This document shows, piece by piece, positions 7,748 through 14,960 of a stretch of 16,191 nt of DNA (its first letter is position 1; every line of letters begins with the position of its first letter). The stretch spans positions 1 through 16,191 of the forward strand of contig CAMKYP010000027.1 of NCBI GenBank assembly GCA_946477505.1, in the 5' to 3' direction. The position numbers were made by a program, and so were the translations under genes. This DNA is from an uncultured Dechloromonas sp. (GTDB taxonomy: Bacteria > Pseudomonadota > Gammaproteobacteria > Burkholderiales > Rhodocyclaceae). The notes below the pieces were generated by a model. That model was not told the origin of the DNA and did not search any database. It saw nothing but the letters and a program-made list of their open reading frames with translations.

Positions 7748-7784
7748 GTCGATAATCTTAGATACATCGACATGACTTTGTCAA
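7745..7784 (-). promoter_or_regulatory. Promoter and inverted-repeat operator of the arsR-lipid operon
   Basis: Read on the minus strand, TTGACA (7779-7784) and TAAGAT (7755-7760) are separated by 18 bases, a near-consensus sigma-70 promoter. A perfect 9-bp inverted repeat, catgtcgat at 7745-7753 and atcgacatg at 7766-7774 with a 12-base spacer, covers the -10, the spacer and the start codon. The inner bases (atcttagat) are also nearly symmetric. Size and placement fit a dimeric ArsR operator that would block RNA polymerase. The predicted transcription start falls within a base or two of the ATG. Confidence 0.72.
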
Positions 7785-7842
7785 CAAACCTACCCCCCCA
7801 TTTTCGTCTGCAATTTCTCGACCCGTTCGGAGGCCCCAAGCC

Positions 7843-7864
7843 GGCTTCGTCTACAGCGAAGGCC
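7843..7864. repeat. Imperfect hairpin between dedA and arsR
   Basis: The gap between the DedA-rhodanese stop and the arsR promoter contains ggcttcg and cgaaggcc arms with a short loop and one bulged base. No T-run follows on either strand, so it is not a clear intrinsic terminator, though it could end or stabilise the dedA transcript. Nothing else was recognised in this gap of about 125 bases. Confidence 0.3.
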
Positions 7865-7909
7865 TCGACACAGGAACAGAACGCAAGAACGCCGGAGTGG
7901 CTGTGGCGA

Positions 7910-8836
7910 CTAGCGGGGGGCAGCCAGACTGGCCAACCAGGCCTCGTAGCCGCCCTTGAGCGGTTTGACCGACAAATAGCCGGCGTTCAGCAGATGCCTG
8001 GCCGCCTGGACCGCACCCGCATCCTCGGGACAGGCGCAGAGGGTGACGATGGGCCTGTCCTTGGGCCAGTCGCCAACCGCCTCGTGCAGGAAATCGTGCT
8101 CGGCGATACGCGCCCCGGCGATCGGCCCGGTTTCCGCGATCATCGTCGCACCGCGCAGGTCGAGGACGAGCGGCGGTGAATCGCTCGCCAACGCAGCCAT
8201 CAATTCAGCCGGGCTGACATGGGGAACCGCGCAGAATTTCCGGAAACGATACTTTTGCCACAGCTTCCAGCCCAGCCAGAAGGCCAGCAGGATCGCCACC
8301 ACGAGCAGCGCCCGTGCCGCATGGCGATCGAGCGTGGCGATGGCCGATTGGACTGCATCCTGCAGCAGCCACCCGGCACCGATCGCCGCACCGGCCCACA
8401 AAGCGGCGCCCACCCCGGCCGCCAGCAGAAAACCGGCCTGGCTCATGCGCAGCGCCCCGGCGATGGGCGGCGCCACCGTCGAGAACCCGGGAATGAACTT
8501 GGCAACGACCAGGGATGAAACGCCCCAGCGAATGAAGCGCGCCTCGGTCTGGCTGACGCAGGACGAAGGATTGATCGAGAGTTTGCACAGACCGGCCAGC
8601 ACCCGGTAGCCAAACATCTTGCCCGACCAGTACCACAGCCAGTCAGCCAGCACCGAGGCGACGACGGCCGCGGCCAGCACCTGGCCCAGGCTGCCCGACG
8701 TCGTCGCCAGGCTGCCGGCCAGCAACAGCGTCGGCACGGCGGGCACCGGCAAACCGAGCTGCTGCAACAGCACGTTGAAGAAGACGACGGTCACGGCATC
8801 CTGGCGCAGTGTCTCGGTGATCTGGGCAATATCCAT
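7910..8836 (-). CDS. DedA/SNARE-associated membrane protein fused to a rhodanese domain
   Basis: The 308-residue protein has an N-terminal DedA domain (about 1-195) with the re-entrant motif VVAKFIPGFSTVAPPIAG (111-128), where the first arginine of the common DedA motif is lysine and the second serine. Several membrane helices follow. The C-terminal rhodanese-like domain (about 205-308) has a DLRGA strand and a cysteine loop TLCACPEDA with C267 and C269; one of these would be the persulfide cysteine. DedA proteins act in membrane-lipid scrambling and proton-motive-force homeostasis; the fused rhodanese suggests a sulfur-transfer or redox-sensing link. The start chosen is ATG 8836. A longer GTG reading from 8911 would add 25 residues of poor composition. 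No strong ribosome site precedes the ATG. The nearby lipid operon has its own promoter, so a functional link is only suggestive. Confidence 0.87.
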   Translation of the reverse strand: MDIAQITETLRQDAVTVVFFNVLLQQLGLPVPAVPTLLLAGSLATTSGSLGQVLAAAVVASVLADWLWYWSGKMFGYRVLAGLCKLSINPSSCVSQTEARFIRWGVSSLVVAKFIPGFSTVAPPIAGALRMSQAGFLLAAGVGAALWAGAAIGAGWLLQDAVQSAIATLDRHAARALLVVAILLAFWLGWKLWQKYRFRKFCAVPHVSPAELMAALASDSPPLVLDLRGATMIAETGPIAGARIAEHDFLHEAVGDWPKDRPIVTLCACPEDAGAVQAARHLLNAGYLSVKPLKGGYEAWLASLAAPR

Positions 8837-8840
8837 GGTG

Positions 8841-8885
8841 TCAGCTACGGCGGATGGCCGCTGGGGGCAAATGGGGTGAAAACAT
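8841..8885 (-). CDS. Possible 14-residue leader ORF upstream of the DedA-rhodanese gene
   Basis: An ATG at 8885, preceded by an AAAGGAA ribosome site, opens a 14-codon frame (MFSPHLPPAAIRRS). It ends with TGA four bases before the DedA start codon. The DedA gene itself lacks an obvious ribosome site, so translation could be coupled through this short frame. It may equally be chance; the peptide has no recognised feature. Confidence 0.3.
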   Translation of the reverse strand: MFSPHLPPAAIRRS

Positions 8886-8969
8886 GATTCCTTTCCCGGC
8901 TGGATTCGCACGGCGGAAAACAGACTTTAACGCAGCGCGCCACACAACGGGCCAAAAGACGGACGATGT

Positions 8970-9006
8970 GCCGGAATGCCGAGTCCTTGCTTGGGAGGCA
9001 TCCGGC
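8970..9006. repeat. Bulged inverted repeat upstream of the CheY-like gene
   Basis: The arms gccggaatgcc (8970-8980) and ggcatccggc (8997-9006) pair over 10 bp with one bulged A, around a 16-base loop, in the divergent region between the DedA and CheY-like genes. There is no T-run. It may be an operator or an mRNA structure in the 5' leader of either gene. No convincing promoter was found here. Confidence 0.35.
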
Positions 9007-9054
9007 ATGCATGGCACAATCGGTCATTATTGCAACACTGATAGGAGCCTGGCC

Positions 9055-9420
9055 ATGGCCACCATCCTGCTGGTCGACGACTCGGCGACCATCCGCAACA
9101 TGCTGAAGGCCACACTGGAACCATCCGGTTATCGCATCCTCGAAGCCTCGGGCGGCCGTGCCGGCCTGGAGATCGTCAGGCAGGAGGCACTTGACCTGCT
9201 CATTTGCGACCAGAACATGCCGGGCCTCGACGGTTTGGGCTTGGTCAAAGCCATTCGCGCCGGCAGCAATAACCGGAACGTACCCATCCTGATCCTGACC
9301 ACCGAAACCTCAGATGCAATGAAGTCCGCCTTCCGCGCCGCCGGCGCCAGCGGCTGGATGTCCAAGCCCTTCACCCCGGAACGACTGGAAACAGCGTTGA
9401 ACAAACTGCTCGGCAATTGA
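9055..9420 (+). CDS. Single-domain CheY-like response regulator
   Basis: A 121-residue receiver domain with no output domain. The acidic pocket is D8-D9, the phosphoacceptor D52 (LLICDQNMPGLDG), the switch threonine in LTTE (T82/T83) and K104 in SKPF. All are present, so it should be phosphorylated. The ATG follows an AGGAG ribosome site (9043-9047) by 7 bases; upstream in-frame starts only add non-coding-like sequence. It signals through protein contact, as CheY does with the flagellar motor or related targets. A chemoreceptor gene lies convergently downstream, but no kinase gene is in the window, so the pathway is undetermined. It overlaps or directly abuts the alpha/beta hydrolase gene. 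Confidence 0.92.
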   Translation: MATILLVDDSATIRNMLKATLEPSGYRILEASGGRAGLEIVRQEALDLLICDQNMPGLDGLGLVKAIRAGSNNRNVPILILTTETSDAMKSAFRAAGASGWMSKPFTPERLETALNKLLGN

Positions 9421-9425
9421 TCCTG

Positions 9426-10313
9426 ATGCGCCCCTCCCGCTCTGACTATCTCGACCTCCCCGACCTCCGACTGCATGTGCGGCGCTGGGGCGACCCGCAA
9501 GCCCCCACGCTCTTCCTGCTGCATGGCTGGATGGACGTTTCCGCCTCCTTCCAGTTCGTCGTCGACGAACTGCAGCGTGACTGGAATATCGTCGCCCCCG
9601 ACTGGCGTGGCTTTGGGCCGTCGCAGTGGCTGAACCGCCCCTATTATTTTGCCGAACACATGGGCGACATGGAGGCCATCCTCGATCATTACGCACCGGA
9701 TGGACAGGTCCGGCTGGTCGGCCACAGCATGGGCGGCATCCTCTCCTGCCTGTACGCCGGCATCCGCCCCGAGCGGGTCGAACGCCTGGTGACCCTGGAC
9801 GGCTTCGGCATTGCCCCGACGACCCCCGACATGGCGCCGGAACGCTACCGGCAATGGCTGAACCAGACCCGCGAAATACCGAAGCTGTATGTCTACAAGG
9901 ACCGCGCCGACTTCGCCCGCCGGCTGATGAAGAGCGACCGCTTCCTGAGCGCCGAACGTGCCGACTACCTGTCCCGCCATCTGGCCAAGGTCGGCGAAGG
10001 GCAGAACAAGGCGGGCGAAATCCGTCACGGCGTGATCTGGAACGGCGACCCGTGGCACAAGAATTTCTCGCCCTACCTGTTCCGCCTGGAAGAATCGATG
10101 GCCATCTGGCGCGAAGTGCGTTGCCCGGTACTCTGGGTAGCCGGTCGCCAGTCCTGGGTGGTCCGCGATTTCGAGCAGCGCCCGGGCGACTGGGAAGCTC
10201 GCCAGGCCTGCTTCGCCAACCTTACCGAACGCTGGATCGAGAACGCCGACCACATGCTGCACCACGACCAGCCGGAAGAGGTGGCGCGCCTGGTCGAGGA
10301 ATTCATGGCCTGA
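9426..10313 (+). CDS. Alpha/beta-hydrolase fold protein
   Basis: The 295-residue protein shows the alpha/beta-hydrolase plan: the oxyanion segment LLHGWMD (31-37), the nucleophile elbow GHSMGG with S101, and the late histidine in NADHMLHH (H276). The usual acid after strand 7 is not obvious (VLWVAGRQSW); D125 in TLDGFG or D248 might serve. It is an esterase, lipase or related hydrolase of unknown substrate. The ATG at 9426 lies 5 bases past the receiver's stop. A TTG at 9417 in the same frame would overlap that stop (TTGA) and add three residues. The two genes look co-transcribed and end together at the terminator that follows. Pairing with a receiver domain gives no clear job. Confidence 0.88.
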   Translation: MRPSRSDYLDLPDLRLHVRRWGDPQAPTLFLLHGWMDVSASFQFVVDELQRDWNIVAPDWRGFGPSQWLNRPYYFAEHMGDMEAILDHYAPDGQVRLVGHSMGGILSCLYAGIRPERVERLVTLDGFGIAPTTPDMAPERYRQWLNQTREIPKLYVYKDRADFARRLMKSDRFLSAERADYLSRHLAKVGEGQNKAGEIRHGVIWNGDPWHKNFSPYLFRLEESMAIWREVRCPVLWVAGRQSWVVRDFEQRPGDWEARQACFANLTERWIENADHMLHHDQPEEVARLVEEFMA

Positions 10314-10321
10314 AGGCGACA

Positions 10322-10351
10322 GAAAGCCGCCTCGCGGCGGCCTTCATTTTT
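10322..10351 (+). terminator. Intrinsic terminator after the CheY-hydrolase pair
   Basis: The stem gccgcc-tcgc-ggcggc, extended by gaa/ttc with one bulge, has a stable four-base loop and is followed by attttt (T-run 10347-10351). It begins 9 bases after the hydrolase stop. On the opposite strand the stem is followed by only a short T-rich tract, so it may also help end the chemoreceptor transcript. Confidence 0.8.
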
Positions 10352-10362
10352 GACCTGCCATC

Positions 10363-10376
10363 GGGCGCTAGCGCCC
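10363..10376. repeat. Perfect 14-bp GC palindrome downstream of the chemoreceptor gene
   Basis: gggcgctagcgccc is self-complementary and lies 14 bases past the chemoreceptor stop on the minus strand. It has no T-run on that side. It could be a secondary stem of the convergent termination region; no protein site is recognised. Confidence 0.4.
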
Positions 10377-10390
10377 CTTGCAGACCTGTA

Positions 10391-12023
10391 TCAGGCGGTC
10401 TTGAAGCGTGATACTGCGCTCAGCAGATCGCCGGCCAGATGGTCCAGTTGGCCGGCCGAGCCGGCTACCGAGCTAACCGCCGACGAGTTTTCGTCCACCA
10501 TCTGCACGATGAGTTCGACCCGATTGGCCAGGTCGTGACTGGCCGACGCCTGTTCCTTCAGGGCGACCGCCACGTCGTCGATAACCGAGGTCACCTGCTT
10601 TGCGCCATCGTTGATGCTGCTCATCACCGCGCCGGCCTGTTCCGCCATCTGCATCCCTTCGCGCATCTGGTTGACGGTTTGGGCCATGCTGCCGCTCATC
10701 CGGCGTGCACGCTCCTGAATGCCGTTGACCATGTTGGTGATCTCCTGCGCCGACGCCATCGTACGTTCGGCGAGCTTGCGCACCTCATCGGCTACGACAG
10801 CAAAGCCGCGCCCGGTTTCGCCGGCCCGCGCTGCTTCGATGGCAGCATTCAAGGCCAGCAGGTTGGTCTGGTCGGCCACGTCCTTGATCACGTTGACGAT
10901 GGTTGAAATCTTCTCGGACTCCTGATCCAGCGCTCGAGAACTCTCCGCGCTTTCCTCGATGGTTTTCGCCACCCGACCGATCTCGTTGAGCATGGAAGCC
11001 ACCTGCCGGGCGCCGCTTTCGGCACCCGTGCTGGCATTCTGGGCCATTTGCCGCGCGTCCTGCGAAAGGCTGGCGACATGATTGATGCTCGCCGACATTT
11101 CTTCCAGCGCCGCCGCCATCGCCGACGAAGCTTCGGACTGCGCCTCGGAACTTTCACGTACCTGCTGGGCTGCGCCGCTCAACAATCCGGCATTTTCCGC
11201 GACGTTGTCGGCGTTGCTGCGGACCTGGCCGATGGCTTCGTTCAAGGACTTGACCATCTGGGCGGTCGAGCTTTCCATCCGGGTCAGTTCATCCCTGCCG
11301 CTCTGGTTCACCCGAAGACTGACATCCCCGGTGGCCACCTTGTTCAAGGCGCTCTCCAGGATGGCCATGGGAAGCGTAATGGAGCGGGTCAGCAGCACGG
11401 CCCCTGCAATCGTCAGCAGCACGGCAACGAATATTACGCCGAGCAGCGTGTTCTTCGCCCTCTCGTAAGCCGCCTGGGCTGACTTGATGGCAGCAGCGTT
11501 CAGGTCATCCTCGATTTTTGCCAGATCCTCGGTCGCCTCCCGCAGTCCTTTCAAGCGGCTCGGAATTTCCGAGGCCTTGATAATGGCCTCCCCTGCTTTG
11601 CCGGCCAGCGCGAGTTCGCGAATGCTGTCGAAGAACGGCTTGGCTGCCTCGCTTCTCCGTCCGCATCTTGGTCATCTGTTCGAACTCTTGCGGTTGCCCT
11701 TCATAGTCCTGGAACATCTTCAACAGTTTTTCATGGCGCTCGGTAAATTGGCTGCGCAGTTGATTCAGGCGATCGCTTGCCTTGTGCCGGCCCTCATCGT
11801 TGATCGCCAGGACAACGTCGCGGATTGCAATTGCCTGGAGATCAACGTTGATGCGCAGACGCAGCGCCATGTCCTTTTCGACGTCATTGATGCTGGTGAT
11901 CTCATTCAGCTTGTCATTGATCGTCCCCAACTCCGTGATGCCGACCACGCCGACAATCACGATCAGCAGCAGAAGCACCGCGTAGCCGATGGCCAATCGG
12001 GCCTTGATGGTCGTATTTCGCAT
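10391..12023 (-). pseudogene. Methyl-accepting chemotaxis protein, frameshifted
   Basis: Two overlapping reading frames make one transmembrane chemoreceptor. The N-terminal frame, from ATG 12023, has a helix at about 10-30 (LAIGYAVLLLLIVIVGVVG) and a four-helix-bundle sensor (4HB_MCP type). The C-terminal frame supplies a second helix (TLLGVIFVAVLLTIAGAVLL), HAMP, and a full signalling domain with the conserved hairpin tip (DVADQTNLLALNAAIEAARAGE). There is no CheR-binding pentapeptide at the end (SRFKTA). The frames join only if one base is dropped, or two restored, near 11645-11660; with that repair it has about 543 residues, a normal length. A GGAGG ribosome site precedes the ATG by 4 bases. 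It is either a recent loss-of-function mutation or a sequence error; no other decay is visible. As given, the sensor and signalling parts are uncoupled. Confidence 0.88.
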
Positions 12024-12098
12024 TTTGCCTCCGAAAAACGATTTGACTGCTAAGCCGATTTATTATTTTCGGCATTGTTAGCGTTTTAGCAATTAAAT

Positions 12099-12126
12099 TT
12101 TATACACCGGAAAAGCCCTTAGTAAA
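12099..12126 (-). promoter_or_regulatory. Likely promoter of the chemoreceptor gene
   Basis: In the AT-rich leader, the minus strand reads TTTACT (revcomp of 12121-12126), 16 bases, TATAAA (12099-12104), a fair sigma-70 promoter about 75 bases before the ATG. A flagellar sigma-28 reading is also possible: TAAAATTT (12095-12102) and GCTAACAA (12075-12082) with a 12-base gap, but this matches the consensus less well. A small stem, gccga/tcggc (12054-12073), lies in the presumed 5' leader. The rest of 12127-12249 shows nothing recognisable. Confidence 0.4.
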
Positions 12127-12249
12127 AAGCCGGTTATTTAATCTTTCGCGCCGCGCGACCGACATTCAATAACCATTGGCCGTCTTTCAAGCGAAGCAGG
12201 CAACCCCCGTTCGAAGCGAGGCAAGGGGGCAGGGAGGGCGCTCCAAATG

Positions 12250-12280
12250 AAAACGCCCGATGAAATTCATCGGGCGTTTT
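12250..12280. terminator. Strong two-way intrinsic terminator
   Basis: A 15-bp perfect inverted repeat with a one-base centre (in practice a seven-base loop, gaaattc) pairs aaaacgcccgat with atcgggcgtttt. The GC stem flanked by A and T runs makes a classic terminator on both strands. It lies 34 bases beyond the stop of the 33-residue membrane protein gene and most likely ends that minus-strand transcript. Confidence 0.88.
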
Positions 12281-12314
12281 GCTGGGCCATCAAGCCGGTC
12301 GAGCTGTCACTACT

Positions 12315-12416
12315 TCAGTGGTAGGCCTTCTTCGAAGCCAGCTTGGAGGCCATGAAGCAGGCCAGGGTGAAAATAACGACTGCGAAACCGATGCCGAAGT
12401 AGGAAAGCTCGTCCAT
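12315..12416 (-). CDS. 33-residue single-pass membrane protein, unknown function
   Basis: A short gene with a clear plan: acidic start (MDELSYFG), one hydrophobic helix (about 7-24, GFAVVIFTLACF), then a basic tail (KLASKKAYH). By the positive-inside rule the C-terminus should face the cytoplasm. An AGAGG ribosome site precedes the ATG by 5 bases, and a strong terminator follows, so it looks like a stand-alone transcript. Its size and shape resemble small subunits of respiratory or transport complexes (CcoQ- or CydX-like in scale), but there is no sequence match I can name, and no partner gene nearby. It is below the size cutoff of many gene callers. Confidence 0.7.
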   Translation of the reverse strand: MDELSYFGIGFAVVIFTLACFMASKLASKKAYH

Positions 12417-12515
12417 GAATGCCTCTGTAGGATTGGGGGGGGTTATTAGAGGCCGTATAGACAGCAGCACGGAAAAAAGTTCCGCTCCGTCGCTAATTTT
12501 TTGCCCCCCGAAAAA

Positions 12516-12719
12516 TCACTCCCCGCGAGCCCGGCGCACGGTGACCGATTCGCCGCCGACACCCCAGTTGTCGGTATCCACCTCATCGATGACCACCACG
12601 GTCGTCTTTGGGTTCTTGCCGAGCACATCGACCAGCAGCTGGGTCGCCCCCTGGATCAGGCGCGCCTTCTGCTCGGCGGTGGCCCCTTCGCGGGTAATCT
12701 TGATATTGACGTAGGGCAT
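12516..12719 (-). CDS. 4-oxalocrotonate tautomerase family protein
   Basis: The 67-residue protein starts MPYVNIKITREG, so removal of Met exposes the catalytic N-terminal proline that defines the family. The C-terminal half shows the expected beta strand and the DNWGVGGESV segment, equivalent to GHFGIGGE of classical 4-OT. R9 (mature numbering) may replace the usual R11; the R39 position appears not to be arginine. Enzymes of this family catalyse keto-enol tautomerisation of 2-hydroxymuconate-like compounds or related reactions. An AGGAG site lies 6 bases before the ATG. It follows acuI by 11 bases and is the last gene of the MFS-acuI unit, which suggests catabolism of an unsaturated acid. 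Its native substrate cannot be read from the sequence. Confidence 0.88.
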   Translation of the reverse strand: MPYVNIKITREGATAEQKARLIQGATQLLVDVLGKNPKTTVVVIDEVDTDNWGVGGESVTVRRARGE

Positions 12720-12730
12720 GGCGGCTCCTG

Positions 12731-13714
12731 TCAGCGATTCACGTCGACGACAACCCGGCCGCGCACCTTGCCTTCGATCAGTTGCGCCGCCGTCGGAATC
12801 GCCTCGGCCAACGAAACCTCGTGCGTGATCATGGCCAGTTTGTCGACATCGAGGTCGCGCGCGAGACGTTCCCAGACAACCAGCCGCTCCGGACGCGGGC
12901 ACATCACGCTATCGATGCCAACCAGCGTCACGCCACGCAGAATGAAAGGCGCCACGCTCGAGGGGAAATCCATGCCGCCAGCCAGACCGCAGGCCGTCAC
13001 CACGCCGCGGTATTTCGTCGTCGCACAGATATTGGCCAGTGTGTGGCTGCCGACGACATCGACCGCCCCCGCCCAGCGCTCCTTGCCGAGCGGCTTTCCG
13101 GGGGCCGAGAAAACGCTGCGATCGATAATTTCGGCGGCGCCGAGCTGTTTCAGGTAATCGGCCTCTTCCGGCCGGCCGCTGACTGCCACCACGGCGTAGC
13201 CGAGTTGCTTGAGTACGGCGATGGCCACGCTGCCCACACCGCCGGCCGCACCGGTGACGACGATTTCGCCGTCGCCCGGCTGGAGACCCTGCCGCTCCAG
13301 CGCCAGTACGCACAACATGGCGGTGTAGCCGGCAGTGCCGATGGCCACGGCCTGGCGAGCGGTAAAGGCCGAGGGCAGCGGCACCAGCCAGTCGCCCTTG
13401 AGGCGCGCCTTGCAGGCAAGACCGCCCCAGTGCGTTTCGCCAACGCCCCATCCGTTGAGCAACACGCGATCGCCGGCCTTGTACGCCGGATTGTCGCTCG
13501 CCTCGACGGTGCCGGCGATATCGATGCCGGGAACCATCGGGAACTTGCGGACGACGGGCCCCTTGCCGGTGATCGCCAGGCCATCCTTGTAGTTCAGCGA
13601 CGAGTAATCGACGCGCACCGTGACATCGCCCTCCGGCAATTGTGCGTCGTCGATGTCCTGCACGGATGCGCGATAACCGGCGTCATCCTTCTCGATCAGA
13701 ATTCCCTTGAACAT
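12731..13714 (-). CDS. acuI: Acrylyl-CoA reductase (NADPH), YhdH/AcuI family
   Basis: A 327-residue medium-chain dehydrogenase/reductase of the zinc-free quinone-reductase-like branch, matching YhdH/AcuI in length and pattern: MFKGILIEKDD opening, SSLNYKDGLAITG (38-50), PGIDIAGTV (62-70), nucleotide-binding VTGAAGGVGS (153-162), and the late GKVRGRVVVDVN. AcuI reduces acryloyl-CoA to propionyl-CoA with NADPH, in propionate-type assimilation and in detoxifying acrylate. A GGAG site lies just before the ATG at 13714; another ATG at 13718 is out of frame. It sits between the MFS gene (14 bases) and the tautomerase gene (11 bases), so the three are probably co-transcribed under the divergent LysR regulator. 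Confidence 0.92.
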   Translation of the reverse strand: MFKGILIEKDDAGYRASVQDIDDAQLPEGDVTVRVDYSSLNYKDGLAITGKGPVVRKFPMVPGIDIAGTVEASDNPAYKAGDRVLLNGWGVGETHWGGLACKARLKGDWLVPLPSAFTARQAVAIGTAGYTAMLCVLALERQGLQPGDGEIVVTGAAGGVGSVAIAVLKQLGYAVVAVSGRPEEADYLKQLGAAEIIDRSVFSAPGKPLGKERWAGAVDVVGSHTLANICATTKYRGVVTACGLAGGMDFPSSVAPFILRGVTLVGIDSVMCPRPERLVVWERLARDLDVDKLAMITHEVSLAEAIPTAAQLIEGKVRGRVVVDVNR

Positions 13715-13728
13715 GCATCTCTCCGTTT

Positions 13729-14940
13729 TCAGGTTTGCAATCCCGGCTCGAGCGCTACTCTGGCTTCGTGCCGCTCCACCCGCTTGAGTATAGCCAACAG
13801 CACAACACCAGCGACCATCACGCCGGCGGCCAGATACAAACCGATGGAATAGTTGCCCAGGCGTGTCGCCAGCCAGCCAACCAGCGCCGGACCGACAATC
13901 TGCGCCACGCCATAGGAAAGCGTCATCTTGCCCATCATCTTGGCCGGTCGCGTCGGGTAGTAACGCCCGGCCATGGTCAATACGAGACTGACCATGCCGA
14001 TGAAGGTTCCACCAAACAGCAGGGCGCCGAACATCGTGGCATACAACCCGCCCACGGCTACCGGCAGGACGATACCGACGATCTGCAGCACGGCGGCGAG
14101 GATCAATGCGTTGAGTTCGCCGACATAGCGGGCGATCAAATCCCAGTTGAAGCAGGACGGCGCACCCGCCAGACCGATGGCCAGGAAGGCCAGCGCCCCC
14201 TTCCCGGACAACCCGGGCAACTGATCGACGATGGCGACAATAAAGGTGGCGCCGATCACATAGCCGAAGCCGGCGCAAAAATAGGCTGCCATGAACAGGC
14301 CGAGGAAGAGGCGGCTCGGCGGATTGTCGCGCATCGCCGCACCGTTGGCGGTGAACGGATTCCTGTCCGGTATGGGCAACCAGGCCAGCGCCGGCACGAT
14401 CAGCAGACAACCGATGGCCGTAAAGACGAACCACTGCTGCCGCCAGTCGAGCACGTCCCCCATCAGCCAGACAGCCACCGAACACCCGGCAATCCCCAGC
14501 CCGATGCCCGAGAAGTGGATGCCCAGTTCGGGGCGATGATTGTGGCGGATCAGCCAGTTGAGAATCAGCCCGGTGCCGAGCAGCATGCCGGCGGCGCTGC
14601 TCAGGCCGGCGATGAAGCGCGACAGCATCCACAGCCACGGGTCGGTCGTCAGTCCCATCATCAGCGTGCTGAGAATGGCCACCACCATGCCGATCCGGTA
14701 CAGGCGATCCTTGAGTACCAGATCGCTGATCAGCGACGCGATCAAGGCGCCGCTCAGGTATCCGGCGTAATTCAGTGCCGCCAGCCAGCCGGCTTCGGCC
14801 AGCCCGAGCCCGGCCTGCTGCTGCATGATCGGCAAGAGCGGCGTGTAGGCAAAACGAGCCACCCCAAGCACCAGCAGCAAGCTGAAGATGCCGGCAGAGA
14901 GGACTTTGAGGCGTTCGATCTGGGAAGTCATGGCGGGCAT
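13729..14940 (-). CDS. YbfB/YjiJ-family MFS transporter
   Basis: The 403-residue protein has the 12-helix pattern of MFS carriers. The N-terminal LGVARFAYTPLLPIMQQQAGL followed by AGWLAALNYAGYLSGAL is typical of the YbfB/YjiJ group, whose substrates are mostly unknown. Other features are a short cytoplasmic loop after helix 2 (DLVLKDRLYR) and a long central loop around residues 192-212. ATG 14940 gives MPAMTSQ; a second ATG at 14931 would remove three residues. It heads the unit with acuI and the tautomerase gene and faces lysR across a regulated intergenic region, so uptake or efflux of an organic acid handled by those enzymes is a reasonable inference. Confidence 0.88.
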   Translation of the reverse strand: MPAMTSQIERLKVLSAGIFSLLLVLGVARFAYTPLLPIMQQQAGLGLAEAGWLAALNYAGYLSGALIASLISDLVLKDRLYRIGMVVAILSTLMMGLTTDPWLWMLSRFIAGLSSAAGMLLGTGLILNWLIRHNHRPELGIHFSGIGLGIAGCSVAVWLMGDVLDWRQQWFVFTAIGCLLIVPALAWLPIPDRNPFTANGAAMRDNPPSRLFLGLFMAAYFCAGFGYVIGATFIVAIVDQLPGLSGKGALAFLAIGLAGAPSCFNWDLIARYVGELNALILAAVLQIVGIVLPVAVGGLYATMFGALLFGGTFIGMVSLVLTMAGRYYPTRPAKMMGKMTLSYGVAQIVGPALVGWLATRLGNYSIGLYLAAGVMVAGVVLLAILKRVERHEARVALEPGLQT

Positions 14941-14960
14941 CCTGGCCTATTGATGGAGAT

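Noticed and set aside
7785..7909. Short gene or terminator between dedA and arsR
   Set aside because: No start with a ribosome site and no T-tailed hairpin; only an imperfect stem is present.
9013..9036. Possible sigma-54 promoter (TGGCAC ... TTGCA) upstream of the CheY-like gene
   Set aside because: The spacing between the GG and GC elements is far longer than the fixed distance needed.
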